Shown here in pieces: positions 1 through 8,093 of a stretch of 64,000 bases of DNA (position 1 is the stretch's first letter; every line of letters begins with the position of its first letter). The DNA is from Sphingobacterium siyangense. Its GTDB lineage: Bacteria; Bacteroidota; Bacteroidia; Sphingobacteriales; Sphingobacteriaceae. A program made the translations under genes and the position numbers. The notes under the pieces are model-generated. The model was given only the letters and a program-made list of their open reading frames with translations, was not told the origin of the DNA and searched no databases. Where the stretch lies: contig NZ_VLKR01000006.1 in assembly GCF_007830445.1 (NCBI RefSeq), positions 1 to 64,000 of the forward strand, written 5' to 3'.

Positions 1-261
1 AAGCAGCGCTTAAAAGTATCGACATTCATAGGGACTTCTGAAAATGCAGTGATGATCCAGATCTGGACTTCACTCATTGGCATATTACTGTTAAAATACT
101 TGCAAAAAAAGGCCAAATATGACTGGAACCTGTCCAATCTGGTCGCATTCATCAGAATGAATATCTTCGTGAAAATAAACATCTGGCAATGGATAGATGA
201 TCCCTTTTTCAGGCCGCCTATAAAAGGAAAAAAGGGACAGCTAAAGATCTTCGCAGATTGA
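1..261 (+). mobile_element. IS4-family transposase, C-terminal fragment (runs off the left edge)
   Basis: The frame is open from base 1 to the TGA at 259-261, giving about 86 residues with no start inside the window, so only the end of a transposase is present. The segments IQIWTSLIGILLLKYLQKKA and WNLSNLVAFIRMNIF, then W-x2-W-x-D-x-PF and a terminal KGQLKIFAD, match the C-terminus of the IS4/DUF4372-type DDE transposases common in Bacteroidota. The catalytic residues would lie to the left. The fragment borders a run of decayed accessory genes, so the element probably helped shape the region. Whether the copy is complete cannot be judged here. Confidence 0.8.
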
Positions 262-569
262 AAAATAGGGGTCAATATCGAAATGATGAAAAAAGCTATG
301 CCTGTACCACAGAAATCCAATCCTAAAATTTATTTAGGACACATGTGAGGCTATTAGATTTCATAATTGAAAATTTCCATTAAATTAACCATTTAATGAA
401 TTATTAACAAAAACTTTCTAACTTTTATACAACAATCTTTATCTACTTTTCTTCCGATATTTTAAAATTTTAGGTTCGTTATAAAAATCAACAGAAAAAG
501 AGATACACGACAATTTACTTTTAATCTATCATCAAGTTTGACTAACTTCACTGACAAGAAGAAAAGCAA
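262..569. other. Non-coding stretch after the transposase, possible IS end
   Basis: No convincing gene is present. A 7-bp inverted repeat TCCTAAA / TTTAGGA at 321-327 and 333-339 precedes GGACACATGTGA and may mark the right end of the insertion sequence. An 8-bp inverted repeat CATTAAAT / ATTTAATG lies at 378-398. The rest is A+T-rich, and no target-site duplication can be assigned because the left end is outside the window. Confidence 0.35.
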
Positions 570-773
570 ATGAAAATAGCTGACAATTATTTATCTGGTT
601 TAAAGAAAGCATACTATAGTAATGGTGGTGAAGAAACCTGGGATCATTTTGAACGGATTAAACATGGTGCAAGCAAAATAGATCTAGCGAAACTCCAGGA
701 AGCATTTCCGGCAATCCCTCAGGGACTGGTAGATTTGCTCGAATATGTCGACGGGACTTATTGGCGGACCTGA
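570..773 (+). pseudogene. Truncated SMI1/KNR4 (SUKH) family protein
   Basis: The 67 residues match the N-terminal part of SMI1/KNR4 (SUKH-superfamily) proteins: an initial YLSGLKKAYY helix, G-E-E-T-W-D-H-F-E-R, then the EAFPAIPQGLVDLLEYVDGTYWR block. Family members are usually about 150 residues or more. Here the frame stops directly after VDGTYWRT, and the central beta region is not found downstream in any frame. SUKH proteins commonly act as immunity proteins against polymorphic or contact-dependent toxins. With the IS remnant upstream and a broken lipase downstream, this looks like the stump of a toxin/immunity locus. The family call is fairly secure. The immunity role is inference. Confidence 0.65.
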
Positions 774-784
774 CAATAGACTAG

Positions 785-1620
785 CCCTTTAATGAAAATG
801 AGTCGAATAGCTTAATTATAGAACCTGTTCATATAATCAATCCAGATCAAAAAATAGCAAGATAAAGCTGATCCACGGCACGGCTGCTGGGGATAACAGT
901 TTATTTTGGGGCAGGATCCCCAAGACTTTCAAAAAAAACAATATCTCATTTTTTTATGGCAAGACCGATGGTTGGGGCAGCGTGGCTAACAATGCACAGA
1001 TGCTGAAAAGAAATCTGTCAGATCTTGCAGAAAAAACAGGTGCCACTAAATTTAATCTCATCGCGCATTCTAAAGGAGGGATCGACACCCGCTATTTTAT
1101 TTCAACGCTAAAGGGACATCAAATGGTAGCCTCCTTAAGCACAATATCCACACCACACTTAGGAACACCAATAGCAGACTATCTAATGGAAAAACATCTA
1201 TCCAGAGATTGTGTTACAAAAAAACTGATCCAACGTCTTTCTTTCTTATTTGGAGGGCAATCTCCCGCACCAATCGAACTAATTCGAGATCTCAGTGTAA
1301 AAGAAATGCGTGTTTTCAACCAGCTCAACCCCAATATGGACAATGTATTTTATCAGAGCTTTGCTTCGACAATGACTAAGCCACAAGATGATTTGTTCTA
1401 TGCTTTGAGTTTTAAATACCTGAGGCGACTGGTAGGTGAAAATGATGGGATGGTCCCATTAGAAAGTGCAGTTTGGGGAGCAAACTTTAAACATATTCAT
1501 GCTTCTCAGGGTATCTCACATGCTGGTATTACCGATGTCATCCGTAAAAATATTGGGGATGTGGATATACCGCAAATCTATTTAGACATTATTCGTGGAT
1601 TAGGAGCTTTAGGATTATAA
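785..1620 (+). pseudogene. Alpha/beta-hydrolase (triacylglycerol-lipase-like), frameshifted and lacking a start
   Basis: The lipase core is in one frame to the TAA at 1618-1620. The oxyanion-hole region KIKLIHGTAAGDN starts near 862, the nucleophile elbow is AHSKGG (about 1066-1083), the acid is the Asp of ENDGMVP (about 1438-1458) and the His is in ISHAGI (about 1516-1533). The triad is therefore intact. The only usual start in frame is GTG at 982, which would discard the oxyanion strand. The frame is open back to a TAG at 808-810 without ATG, GTG or TTG before 982. In another frame, 785-865 encodes plausible protein ending IIEPVHIINPDQK, and one extra A in the A6 run at 849-854 would join it to the lipase. 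Likely a frameshifted, 5'-truncated lipase, perhaps once a toxin effector. Confidence 0.6.
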
Positions 1621-1630
1621 CTATTAACAA

Positions 1631-2185
1631 ATGTATACACTATACACGCTGATTTTTTTGATATGGTTTGGCATCCCAGGCCTATTCATCTATTTCACGT
1701 ACTGGATCCTAAAAAAGTCTGGCCGTAAAAAGTTGGGAACTATCGTCTCGATTATTTTAATCTTGCATTTTCTTATATTCACGCTATACTTGCTATTTGA
1801 TGATCTATTATTCTCTAAATCTGATGCAAGAAAACTACTCAGCGAACACCATATCACGCTAAAAGATGATTTTAAAATTATTTCCAATCAAAGTGGCGGC
1901 TTAAGAGATTACACACATCAATTTGAACTATCTATCTCCGAAAAAGACAAACAATCTTTTATTGATCAACGAAGCTGGAGTGACAAAATGGATGAAAGAA
2001 TAGAAGTTCATACCACTGCAGTAGACAGATATGAAGGTGACACACTACGCGCTAATTATCACGACAAAGATTCCTATATTTATTCCATGTAACGTCCGAA
2101 TGGCAAAGGTATCGTTCCGACATTTATAACTATTCGCGTATCAAAGAGTAAAAACACATTGACATACGAAGAGATCTTAGACTAA
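1631..2185 (+). pseudogene. Small membrane protein interrupted by an in-frame stop
   Basis: ATG at 1631 opens 153 codons: two hydrophobic segments (about residues 5-25 and 37-56) followed by a charged soluble domain with FSKSDARKLLSEHHITLKDD and ISNQSGGLRDYTHQFEL. A TAA at 2090-2092 ends it after IYSM, but the same frame continues another 30 codons to the TAA at 2183-2185, encoding RPNGKGIVPTF and SKNTLTYEEILD, which reads like a genuine C-terminus. So the gene probably ended at 2185 and carries a nonsense mutation, or a small indel just before it. No function is recognised. The gene follows the lipase by 10 bp, which might suggest a partner or immunity role. Confidence 0.5.
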
Positions 2186-2400
2186 TTCAATAACTGGCTG
2201 GCAGCCGTTGACTGTCGAACAGCGGATCCTCTTTCCTTGCTATCTGCATCTACAGCACCATTCTCAGAATAGCCTTTTTTAGTCTTCTCCGCAATTAGTT
2301 TTTCAGCATCCTTTAGACGGGCTTCCTCAGAATCAAAGGTTTTACTTTGCCCAGCCGTTCCGTTTCGTCCGTAGTTGACATCAATTAATTCGCTTACTGT
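2182..2400 (-). pseudogene. WGR-domain protein remnant (C-terminal piece)
   Basis: The minus strand is open from 2400 down to a TAG at 2184-2182 (72 residues), bounded upstream by a stop at 2403-2401 and lacking ATG. It reads NYGRNGTAGQSKTFDS followed by AEKLIAEKTKKGYSENGA, the signature of the WGR domain (WGRIGTxGQ, then a K-T-F motif, then EKLIxEKxKKGY). WGR domains are linked to nucleic-acid-associated proteins and are common in Bacteroidota accessory regions. The N-terminal Trp strand and any other domain are lost, so this is a fossil. Its end overlaps by 4 bp the extended end of the convergent membrane-protein gene. Confidence 0.65.
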
Positions 2401-2459
2401 TTAAATATAATGAAAGTAGCGCAAAAAAACGTATATTGACATTAAATCACAGACAGATC

Positions 2460-3338
2460 ATGCGTATATATTTCTTATTCAGTTTTTCACTGCTATTAGT
2501 TACATTAACTTCAGAAGCCAAAATTTCAACAGTGGAAGAGTATACCCGAATATGGTCCGATCCCCCTTCTGACAATATGAAAAAGTACATGATTAAAATG
2601 GCTATTTCAGAAGGCTTAGATAAAAAATCCATAAAAATAGAAACCGATAGCTGGGGAGAAGTTATTCTTTCAGATATGTGGAGAAATACCATTAAATTTA
2701 GACGAGGTAGCCTGGGTGAATATACAACCGTAAATAAGAGTGGTATTAAACTGACTATAAAAGAAGACTTTTCAGGAAATATTGTCGTAAAAGATGAGGA
2801 TGGAGGTGAAACTACTGTCAGAAAAAACAGTAGCGGCGATTTCGATCTTCCTAATCTAGACAGAAGTCCGTCCACAGTTTTTAAAAATATACACGGCAAT
2901 TTAGAAATACGTGATGAAAAAGGAAATGTAAAAACTGTATCAAAAAATATTTCTGGAGGTCTCGACATCCGAGATAATCAAGGCAATAGCTCAACGATAT
3001 CCAAAGATATCTTCGGCAATCTGGAAATTCGAGACAACAAAGGTAATTCAAGCCGGATAACAAAAGATATTCTTGATAATCTCACTATCGAAAATAGTAA
3101 TGGTCAACGTACCACAGTGAGAACTGATATTCTAGGTGGTAAAACGATAGAAGACAATAGCGGAAATCGAGTTTCAGTTAGAAAGGATATATTTGGAAAT
3201 TATGAAGCCAGCGATAACAATGGAAACCGGGCGTCGATTAAAAAGGATATCTTTGGAACGGTAATCATTGATGATCCAAAAGGTATTCTAAATGACGCAG
3301 TGAAATTGCAATTGATCCAAGAACTTTCAAAGAACTAA
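2460..3338 (+). CDS. Exported protein built of tandem 20-residue repeats
   Basis: I prefer the ATG at 2460 (292 residues) over an upstream TTG because it begins a clean signal peptide, MRIYFLFSFSLLLVTLTSEA. A short region of about 40 residues follows. From about residue 60 the protein is almost entirely a 20-residue repeat, roughly 11 copies in strict register, of the form K-D-I-F-G-N-L-E-I-R-D-N-x-G-N-x-x-x-I-x. The alternation of short beta strands with Gly/Asn turns suggests a beta-solenoid or beta-roll. It has no sorting domain, lipobox or enzyme motif. The family is not recognised. It could be a secreted or periplasmic binding or structural protein. The gene is intact, unlike its neighbours. 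Confidence 0.6.
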   Translation: MRIYFLFSFSLLLVTLTSEAKISTVEEYTRIWSDPPSDNMKKYMIKMAISEGLDKKSIKIETDSWGEVILSDMWRNTIKFRRGSLGEYTTVNKSGIKLTIKEDFSGNIVVKDEDGGETTVRKNSSGDFDLPNLDRSPSTVFKNIHGNLEIRDEKGNVKTVSKNISGGLDIRDNQGNSSTISKDIFGNLEIRDNKGNSSRITKDILDNLTIENSNGQRTTVRTDILGGKTIEDNSGNRVSVRKDIFGNYEASDNNGNRASIKKDIFGTVIIDDPKGILNDAVKLQLIQELSKN

Positions 3339-3387
3339 ATTTTTCTAGAAATTAGTCTATTTTATAAGTGAATAATCCAACGTTACG

Positions 3388-3749
3388 ATGGACCAAAATA
3401 TTATCGATTTAATTATAGATGAACTAGCAAAAGACACAGATAAAAGCAATTCGTATGCTTTACCCAACGAGGATAACACTTACAATTTACCCATAGAAGA
3501 AAATAAAAGGAGGATTAACTGAAGCAGGAGATCGTACCTTCTTCTGATGAATAATGAAAAACCCTCGAGCCTATTTACAAAGGTTTCAACATTCGTATAG
3601 TTAAAGATTTTCAAAAGAAAATTAAAATCCCTAAAATTGCAGTCTCATTTCAAGGAAATCGGATTCAGTATATTAATGCTACTGATCTTCCAAACGATAT
3701 TGACGCTACGGAAATAGGCCCTAAAAAGGGAAATAAGCGAGTTGAATAA
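3388..3749 (+). pseudogene. Decayed gene of unknown function, multiple frameshifts
   Basis: ATG at 3388 encodes 44 residues (MDQNIIDLIIDELAKD, then YALPNEDNTYNLPIEE) to TGA 3520-3522. A second frame starting near 3519 continues with KQEIVPSSDE and hits TAA-TGA at 3552-3557, then reads 63 residues from 3558, including IYKGFNIRIVKDFQKKIKI and VSFQGNRIQYINATDLP, to TAA 3747-3749. The pieces have sensible composition and are collinear, so they look like one gene of about 115-120 codons broken by indels and stops. No homologue is recognised. The end lies 10 bp before the next gene. Confidence 0.4.
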
Positions 3750-3759
3750 AAATAAAACG

Positions 3760-4287
3760 ATGAAAAAGATTATATTTTTTCTGTTACTGATACCTTTTTG
3801 GGCAGCTGCTCAAGAACAAAATATCCAAAACTTTATCGTAAAAGAAAACCTTTCCAAAAATGGAAAACTGGCTGTAGTTGCATTGGATTCATTGGGAAAC
3901 ACCAATGAGACCATTAATGGCAATTACCTATTTACCATCAATGGTTTCTCGCAACCACTACAATTTCATGAGGGTGTTGCTGTCCCTAATCAGAAAATTG
4001 AGTCATCAACCTTTGTTTTCTTTAGCCATAAGAATCAACAAACTTCCAAGGGACGTTTATTCTATATCTATAAGAGCGATAGCGGACTCTCTCCTTTTGC
4101 CATTAGCGGATTGATGTTTTTGATTATCCCGGCCATTGTGTTAGGAATAGCTTACATGTTTAAAAAAGTGATTATGACGGCCATCGCGCTGGCTATAGTT
4201 TTCTTTTTATTCAACCATTCCCAAGGTTTGGATTTGAGTAAAATTTTTGAATCAATATTTTCAAGTCTCAAAAATCTCATCGGTTAA
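3760..4287 (+). CDS. Exported small membrane protein of unknown function
   Basis: The ATG at 3760 begins a good signal peptide, MKKIIFFLLLIPFWAAAQEQ, so it is favoured over an in-frame TTG at 3742. After it, a soluble stretch of about 90 residues is rich in beta-type sequence (GNYLFTINGFSQPLQF). Two hydrophobic segments follow near residues 115-135 and 140-155, then a short amphipathic tail (LSKIFESIFSSLKNLIG). Total length is 175 residues. The arrangement suggests a periplasmic domain anchored by two inner-membrane helices. No known family. It is the last gene of the accessory block and converges on the tamL-like gene. Confidence 0.55.
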   Translation: MKKIIFFLLLIPFWAAAQEQNIQNFIVKENLSKNGKLAVVALDSLGNTNETINGNYLFTINGFSQPLQFHEGVAVPNQKIESSTFVFFSHKNQQTSKGRLFYIYKSDSGLSPFAISGLMFLIIPAIVLGIAYMFKKVIMTAIALAIVFFLFNHSQGLDLSKIFESIFSSLKNLIG

Positions 4288-4356
4288 CAAAGCGGTTTGT
4301 CTGAATGTCCCATCAACTGGTGGGATCAACGTAAATCATAACGAAACAGTTAGACA

Positions 4357-6708
4357 TTAGAACGGCATACCGATTCCAAAATTGTATTGAATAAAATTGT
4401 ACCTGTCGGGCCTATGGGTTTCATAATATTGGGCCTTAAATTCTTTGGAATCAAAGAAATGCTTGATAACCCATTGATCAGCACCTGAGAATTGCGGATC
4501 TTTTAGTTTAAGCCCGGCATCTAAGCGAATGACAAAATAGTCCGAATCGAAACGAAGTCCGAAGCCGGTACCAATGGCGACCTGCCCAAGAAATTTATTG
4601 AATTTAAACTCCCCCCCCGGATTTAGTTCTTCATCCTTCTTCAGTCGCCAAACATTTCCCATATCCAAAAATGTTGCTCCATTCATCTTTGCGCCCAGGA
4701 AGTTATTGAGTAACCTGAATCGATATTCGGCATTTGCTTCCAGTTTAATCTCCCCCAGTTGATCCAAATTACGCAGGTTTAAACGCAAATCCTCACTAAG
4801 ACTCTGCCGGTTATAGGCACCTGGCCCCAAGGTACGTGCCTGCCATGCGCGTATGCCATTCATCCCGCCGCTATAAAAGCTCTTTTCAAAAATCAACAGT
4901 TTAGAGTTATTACCATAAGGAATCGCTATCCCCGGATTAAAACGGAAGACAAACTGCCTATTTCCACCGAGATTTCGGTATAAACGATAATCGAATTCTG
5001 TCTTGGCGTATTGAAGAAAGGGCACACCGAATATTTTTTTCTCACCATCGGCATTCTTAGGCAATTTTGCCAAGGAGCTAATAAGATCCAATACGTTTCC
5101 ACTCACGTCCAATGTTCCTCTGAAATATTGAAAGTCCTCCTTGCTATTCAATTTTTTACCATTCAGGATAAAGGTATATTGTGTCCCTAAACCAAAATAC
5201 TGACGGTCGTTGCTACGTACATACAGCTGATAACCTTCCTGTACAAGCTTGTTCCGAAAATTGGAATCCAAGCGTCCATCCCGATACTCCAACACAATAG
5301 GCGTAAAACTATGGTACTTATTTTCTGTTTCATACCATGAGTAATTCAGCGACGTGATGAAATAGCGGTTTGAATAGGTTTTATCTTGATCGAACAACTG
5401 CAATGTCATCGAGTAGGTCGTTTTGGGCAAACCAAACTTTCCACCTGGATTAATATGAAAGGGAACCATCAGACGAGGAATGACCAAATTTACGCCCGCT
5501 TGAAAATCGTTATTGAATATTTTGCTGGAAAGCCCACCTGCGAGGCGCGGATCAAACAATACACCATAACGTAATTTCACTTCCAATTGCTCCGAACCAC
5601 CAAAGATATTACGTTGAGAGAATGTATTTCCAATATTAAATCCGCTCATACCCGAACTAAAGGTATACTCGCCCTCTATCTGGTTTCCCATCCGCGGTCT
5701 TGGAACGAAATCATAGTGCACATCGAGTTTATTGGAATCTTTTTTGACAAACTGCATCTTGACAGAACGAAAACCATTCATCTCATACAATCGGTCATAT
5801 GACTTATTTTCCTCCCGCAAGGAATAGTACTGACCTGAGCGTAGATACATATAGCGTTCCAAAGGTTTCCACCTGAAACTATTTGTTTCATCAACAAATA
5901 AAAGACGTTTTGCAGAATCTACTATACGACGAGGCTCCTTCTTCGACATTGTTCCATAATTCCTTATCGTCATATAAACACTATCTATTTGATACTTTTT
6001 ATGTATCGTTGAGTCAGACGGATTTTCGACATTAATTTTCAAGTCGATCAAAGGTCCATCGATCGTTGAATCTACCCCAGCACGCATATATTGCCTTACA
6101 TAATCGTAATACCCATTGTTACGCATCGAAATATAAAGTTTCTCCCGCTCATCGAGCAACTTTGCGGCATCGTACTGGGTATTGGATTTTACAGCAGTTT
6201 TGGGGAGTACCTCCCGTTCAAATATTGCCTTAATATCTTCATCCTCAAATTTTCGATCTATATTTCTAACTTGATATGGGACACCTTCATCCACTTTAAA
6301 ATCGATATGTGCTCGCTTTTTGGAAACTGAAATTGTTGGTTCGACCTTAGCTTTGAAATAACCTTTTGAAAATAGAAAGCGTCGGATTTGATTGGCGGAT
6401 AAATCGACCATTGCCGAATCCAACAAATGAGGTGGTTCGCCAACATTCCGAATTTTCTTGGTTTTATAACGCCCGTTTTTAGTATTGAACGTATTGTAAA
6501 TAAATAGATTTACCCTTGAATTAGGTCTTATTTGATTGGAAATATACGTTTCGGATGATTCTTTCAATGCAGGGGTGACACCAGAAATCTGTACTTTTGT
6601 AACCAGAGCTTGGTCATCGTCAAGATATTTTGAAGAACGGCATGATGCAAAAAATAACACTAAAAGCGTTATACTTGCAAATCCGATAAAACGAGGATAC
6701 TTAATCAT
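4357..6708 (-). CDS. tamL: Omp85-superfamily outer-membrane protein, TamL-like (BamA/TamA family lipoprotein)
   Basis: An outer-membrane beta-barrel assembly or translocation factor of 783 residues. The start at 6708 (ATG) gives a hydrophobic leader ending LFFASC, a lipobox, so the N-terminus is probably lipidated as in the TamL variant of Bacteroidota. POTRA-like repeats occupy about residues 25-340 (KVQISGVT, KVEPTISVSKKRAHIDFKVDEG, KKYQIDSVYMTIR). The C-terminal half is a barrel with alternating strands, the Omp85 block near YSGGMNGIRAWQARTLGPG, and a terminal GIGMPF ending in Phe. The first base of its start codon lies 8 bp from the divergent methyltransferase start. The symbol is by architecture; BamA is normally longer and not a lipoprotein. 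Confidence 0.8.
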   Translation of the reverse strand: MIKYPRFIGFASITLLVLFFASCRSSKYLDDDQALVTKVQISGVTPALKESSETYISNQIRPNSRVNLFIYNTFNTKNGRYKTKKIRNVGEPPHLLDSAMVDLSANQIRRFLFSKGYFKAKVEPTISVSKKRAHIDFKVDEGVPYQVRNIDRKFEDEDIKAIFEREVLPKTAVKSNTQYDAAKLLDEREKLYISMRNNGYYDYVRQYMRAGVDSTIDGPLIDLKINVENPSDSTIHKKYQIDSVYMTIRNYGTMSKKEPRRIVDSAKRLLFVDETNSFRWKPLERYMYLRSGQYYSLREENKSYDRLYEMNGFRSVKMQFVKKDSNKLDVHYDFVPRPRMGNQIEGEYTFSSGMSGFNIGNTFSQRNIFGGSEQLEVKLRYGVLFDPRLAGGLSSKIFNNDFQAGVNLVIPRLMVPFHINPGGKFGLPKTTYSMTLQLFDQDKTYSNRYFITSLNYSWYETENKYHSFTPIVLEYRDGRLDSNFRNKLVQEGYQLYVRSNDRQYFGLGTQYTFILNGKKLNSKEDFQYFRGTLDVSGNVLDLISSLAKLPKNADGEKKIFGVPFLQYAKTEFDYRLYRNLGGNRQFVFRFNPGIAIPYGNNSKLLIFEKSFYSGGMNGIRAWQARTLGPGAYNRQSLSEDLRLNLRNLDQLGEIKLEANAEYRFRLLNNFLGAKMNGATFLDMGNVWRLKKDEELNPGGEFKFNKFLGQVAIGTGFGLRFDSDYFVIRLDAGLKLKDPQFSGADQWVIKHFFDSKEFKAQYYETHRPDRYNFIQYNFGIGMPF

Positions 6709-6716
6709 CAATAAAA

Positions 6717-7466
6717 ATGTTGTCAAAAGCGCAAATCAGTCTAATAACGTCTCTACAAAATAAAAAGTATAGAAAACAACACGGCCTGTTTATCGTTGAG
6801 GGTATAAAATCCGTGATGGAATTTATTTCATCAAGCTATGAGGTTGAGTCTATTTTCTACACGGGCGACGCAAACACAAAAGTGGGTAAAATCTCGCATA
6901 ATATAAAATCCTATGAACTAACGGATACTGAATTCCAAAAGATTAGTACACTGAAATCGCCACAAGGTATCCTCGCTTTGGTCAAACTTCCTTTACAGCA
7001 GAAAATTGTACCAAGTAATTTAAAAAACAAGTTTAGCCTTGTACTCGATGATGTGCAGGATCCAGGCAATCTGGGTACAATTATCCGCACGGCGGAGTGG
7101 TTTGGAATCGAACATATTATCTGTTCCATTGGAACTGTAGACGCCTACAACCCTAAAGTAGTGCAAGCAACCATGGGCTCACTGGCTAGACTGCAAATCC
7201 ACTATACTGATTTAACGGATTTTATTATGGCTACTGGATTAAAAGTGTATGGCGCCCTACTTAATGGTCAATCCATTTATCAGACTGTGTGGGCTAATGA
7301 GGGGCTAATTGTTATGGGGAACGAGGGAAATGGCATCAGTGATGAAATAATAGCGTTGATCGATCAAGCTATCACTATTCCGCGCATAGGCCAAGCCGAA
7401 TCACTCAACGTAGCCGTTGCAACGACCATCTTCTGCAGCGAAATAGTCCGGCAACAGTTGATCTAG
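6717..7466 (+). CDS. TrmH/SpoU-family RNA 2'-O-methyltransferase
   Basis: A 249-residue SpoU (SPOUT) methyltransferase using S-adenosylmethionine to methylate a ribose 2'-OH in tRNA or rRNA. The N-terminal substrate-binding domain (residues 1-95: SLQNKKYRKQHGLFIVEG) is followed by the three SpoU motifs: DVQDPGNLGTIIRTAEWFG (about 106-124), VMGNEGNGIS (about 201-210) and AESLNVAVATTIFCSEIVRQ (about 225-245). These form the trefoil-knot cofactor site. The exact nucleotide modified cannot be told from sequence. Its promoter must lie within the divergent tamL-like gene; TTGC-N19-TACTTAAT at 6675-6705 is a weak candidate. Confidence 0.85.
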   Translation: MLSKAQISLITSLQNKKYRKQHGLFIVEGIKSVMEFISSSYEVESIFYTGDANTKVGKISHNIKSYELTDTEFQKISTLKSPQGILALVKLPLQQKIVPSNLKNKFSLVLDDVQDPGNLGTIIRTAEWFGIEHIICSIGTVDAYNPKVVQATMGSLARLQIHYTDLTDFIMATGLKVYGALLNGQSIYQTVWANEGLIVMGNEGNGISDEIIALIDQAITIPRIGQAESLNVAVATTIFCSEIVRQQLI

Positions 7467-7491
7467 TAAGCTATATGATCTGAATTGCCGC

Positions 7492-7872
7492 TTATAACTT
7501 TTGATGTAGCCCGATCCTATTTCCTTCAGAATCTTCAATCTCCGCAACAGCAAATCCCAGATCGGCATGAAAAGTGGCGGGATATAGCTCTTTTCCACCC
7601 AAGCTCATGGCCCTTTCCAACGTAGTAGATATGTTTTCTACATGTAAATAAAGGAGTACTCCCTCGCGTGTAGGTTTATAAATTTCGCCTTTCGCCAGGG
7701 CGCCAGTAATCCCAGATAAGGTTTCTTGAAATGGAAAGTAAGCCATGTGGTTATCGTCAAAATCTTCCTGTTCAAAGGTAAAATTGAATAACTGGCTATA
7801 AAACGCGATTGCGCGATTCAAATCCGATACCGGAATTTCAAAATAAACACCAGGATTTCTAAGTTCTTGCAT
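7492..7872 (-). CDS. VOC-family protein (glyoxalase/bleomycin-resistance fold)
   Basis: A 126-residue single vicinal-oxygen-chelate protein with two beta-alpha-beta-beta-beta halves. It opens with NPGVYFEIPVSDLNRAIAFYSQLF, typical of glyoxalase-like members, and the second half contains LLYLHVENISTTLERAMSLGG, followed by FAVAEIEDSEGNRIGLHQ. The closing E-D-S-E-G-N-x-I-G-L-H motif is the usual metal-side strand. Substrate is unknown; many such proteins in Bacteroidota are uncharacterised. It is a single gene convergent with the upstream methyltransferase, with 25 bp between stops. Confidence 0.8.
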   Translation of the reverse strand: MQELRNPGVYFEIPVSDLNRAIAFYSQLFNFTFEQEDFDDNHMAYFPFQETLSGITGALAKGEIYKPTREGVLLYLHVENISTTLERAMSLGGKELYPATFHADLGFAVAEIEDSEGNRIGLHQKL

Positions 7873-8093
7873 GTTCTAAATAAAGGGTCTTCCCAAAAAT
7901 AATCTTTTTTTAGGCACTAACGTCCTCGCCTTCGTATTTTCTATCTTATATAAAGAATTCTATTATTTTTCCACCAAAAGAAACCGCTTAATCGTTCCAA
8001 AAACTGTACATTTGCTCCATTCCCTAGAAGGATGGATAATCGCCACAATCCATTATTCTTTTTTGAATACTCACACACGATAAAAATAGCGCC

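Noticed and set aside
262..569. tRNA or small RNA in the gap after the transposase
   Set aside because: No cloverleaf or terminator-bounded structure; only short inverted repeats.
2447..2968. Minus-strand ORF of 173 residues opposite the repeat protein
   Set aside because: It is the reverse of a strictly repetitive coding sequence; it has no signal, domain or own start context.
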